Source: Apostichopus japonicus (Eukaryota; Echinodermata; Holothuroidea; Aspidochirotida; Stichopodidae). Taken from it: a stretch of 64,000 nt of DNA. The notes beneath the pieces are model-generated. The model saw nothing but the letters and a program-made list of their open reading frames with translations, was not told the origin of the DNA and did not search any database. This document shows positions 63,062 to 64,000 of this stretch, one piece after another; within the stretch, counting starts at the first letter, position 1, and every line of letters begins with the position of its first letter. The position numbers were made by a program, and so were the translations under genes. The DNA is taken from the NCBI RefSeq assembly GCF_037975245.1, contig NC_092564.1, positions 2,631,984 through 2,695,983 on the forward strand, given 5' to 3'.

Positions 63062-63779
63062 GCACCTACTGCAAAAAGAAGAATAATTTGCAATGTGTTT
63101 TTCAATGGTTAAACTGATATTATTATCATTATTATTGTAAGGACTTCCCCAATAATTATAACCAATATAGAAGGGTAATAACACGAAAAATGATTTTATG
63201 TTATTGGCAGGTGTAGTAACTGATGGATGCCTGTATGATATGTACATTAACATGTAGAACGCGCGCGGAGCGCGCGAAAAAATTTTGGTTATATTTTTCG
63301 GGCAAGTCGTTACAGCCCCCCCAAATCAAATGAGGCTCCTACGCCTATGCGTAAATATATGATAAGTGTCCGAAGAACTGACAATTCACGCTAACATTAT
63401 GTCTTCACAAAACATTGTCAAATTACCCTGTTGGCATTTCCTCTTGGCAACACGTCGAAGCCTCCTTTTTGTCGAGTTGTCAAGTTACTGACTAACTTGA
63501 TATAAAAACTGGTCAGATCGTTGAGTTGCTGCGTTAGCCTATCCAAATGGAGCTGATATAGCCTATATGTTACCCATAACCAGTATGTCAAAATATTGAC
63601 AACTGTAGACGTACCAACGGTATACTAGTATATAATTATTTGACAAACAACTGTCAGTGACGTAGTCAAGATGATATAATAACTTGATAACACGTGAAAA
63701 CTCTAGATTTGATAATTTGTCAAGTTACACTCTTAAGATGACAGCTTGACAACATGCCCTGTGGTCATTGAAACCGACT

Positions 63780-64000
63780 CATATGTTGAGGGCAGGGGGG
63801 GGGGACCTTAGGTTTTTCCCACAAAATAAACATTCAGATGCCAAATTGTGCCCCCGGATTAAGACTATGCGGGCCATAGGCCATAATTATTTTTTCTTTT
63901 CGTAGGGGGGGGGGGGTGGGCTATTACCAGTTACTGATTACATATCATGCGAATTAAACTTTCAAAATTTCATTTTTGCGAAGTCTCAATGAGTTCCTGT
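63780..64000. other. Window end, G-rich runs, no gene
   Basis: G-runs near 63796 and 63906 sit in otherwise plain sequence. The second may belong to a MITE that continues past the window. Confidence 0.4.

Larger units (their letters stand above)
61973..63349. mobile_element. hAT element with perfect ends, internal higher-order repeat and a nested MITE
   Basis: Perfect 14-bp inverted termini (CATAGGCGTAGGAG) are flanked by exact CGTAAATA at 61965-61972 and 63350-63357. Inside are a G-rich left end with a GGGGGCTGCAGCCCCC-type palindrome, a tandem array (62030-62672), a nested MITE (62673-63061), and near the right end a CGCGCGCGGAGCGCGCG palindrome (63260-63277). No transposase frame; minus-strand frames across the array are repetitive. 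Confidence 0.9.
61600..63770. repeat. TTGTCAAGTT-rich sequence interrupted by a hAT element
   Basis: Both sides of the 61973-63349 insertion (about 61740-61950 and 63370-63770) are dense in TTGTCAAGTT/GACAATTTGACA-like decamers in both orientations. They look like subterminal repeats of one older element split by the insertion. The outer termini were not identified. Confidence 0.5.

Overview
The window is eukaryotic nuclear DNA from an animal. It is AT-rich, has long introns and long intergenic DNA, and is crowded with transposon relics, microsatellites and long G or C homopolymers. The only convincing protein-coding sequence belongs to the SLC5 family (sodium-coupled monocarboxylate transporter, SLC5A8/SLC5A12-like). 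I infer a marine invertebrate, probably an echinoderm or similar deuterostome, from the intron-poor SLC5 paralogs, the hAT/Penelope/LINE repeat mix and the frequent TAGGCCTA-like motifs. The sequence alone does not prove this.

Genes: two SLC5A8-like genes lie head-to-tail on the minus strand. Gene A has exon 1 at 9030-8437 and exon 2 from 837 to beyond the left edge of the window, so its C-terminus is missing. Gene B is complete in two exons (32715-32137 and 22384-21086) and predicts 625 residues. Both are split at the same codon boundary, right after the Asp-Val-Phe-Gln motif, in phase 0. They are therefore tandem paralogs with a shared intron position. Each is a predicted plasma-membrane Na+-driven symporter for short monocarboxylates or similar small anions.

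Repeats by region: the gene A intron (838-8436) holds a decayed LINE reverse transcriptase. The A-B intergenic region (9031-21085) holds TA microsatellites, a hAT MITE with an exact 8-bp target duplication, a TIR MITE, and a 1.88-kb element (15507-17385) packed with CTTAAG palindromes. The gene B intron (22385-32136) holds a 447-bp tandem repeat full of AGGTCA half-sites, a composite hAT island (26688-28642), an ACGTT MITE and a 154-bp duplication. Upstream of gene B (32716-64000) I see no gene. This stretch holds inverted-repeat MITEs, a U2-snRNA-headed SINE-like retroposon with target duplications, several hAT elements, a Penelope-like endonuclease relic with a hammerhead-like tail, minisatellites of 20, 56 and about 85 bp, tRNA-derived sequences, and three-level nested hAT insertions near 62-63 kb.

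The two most unusual objects are the CTTAAG palindrome element and the U2-headed retroposon. Several hAT insertions are supported by exact target-site duplications, and two are also supported by an empty site in a paralogous copy elsewhere in the window.
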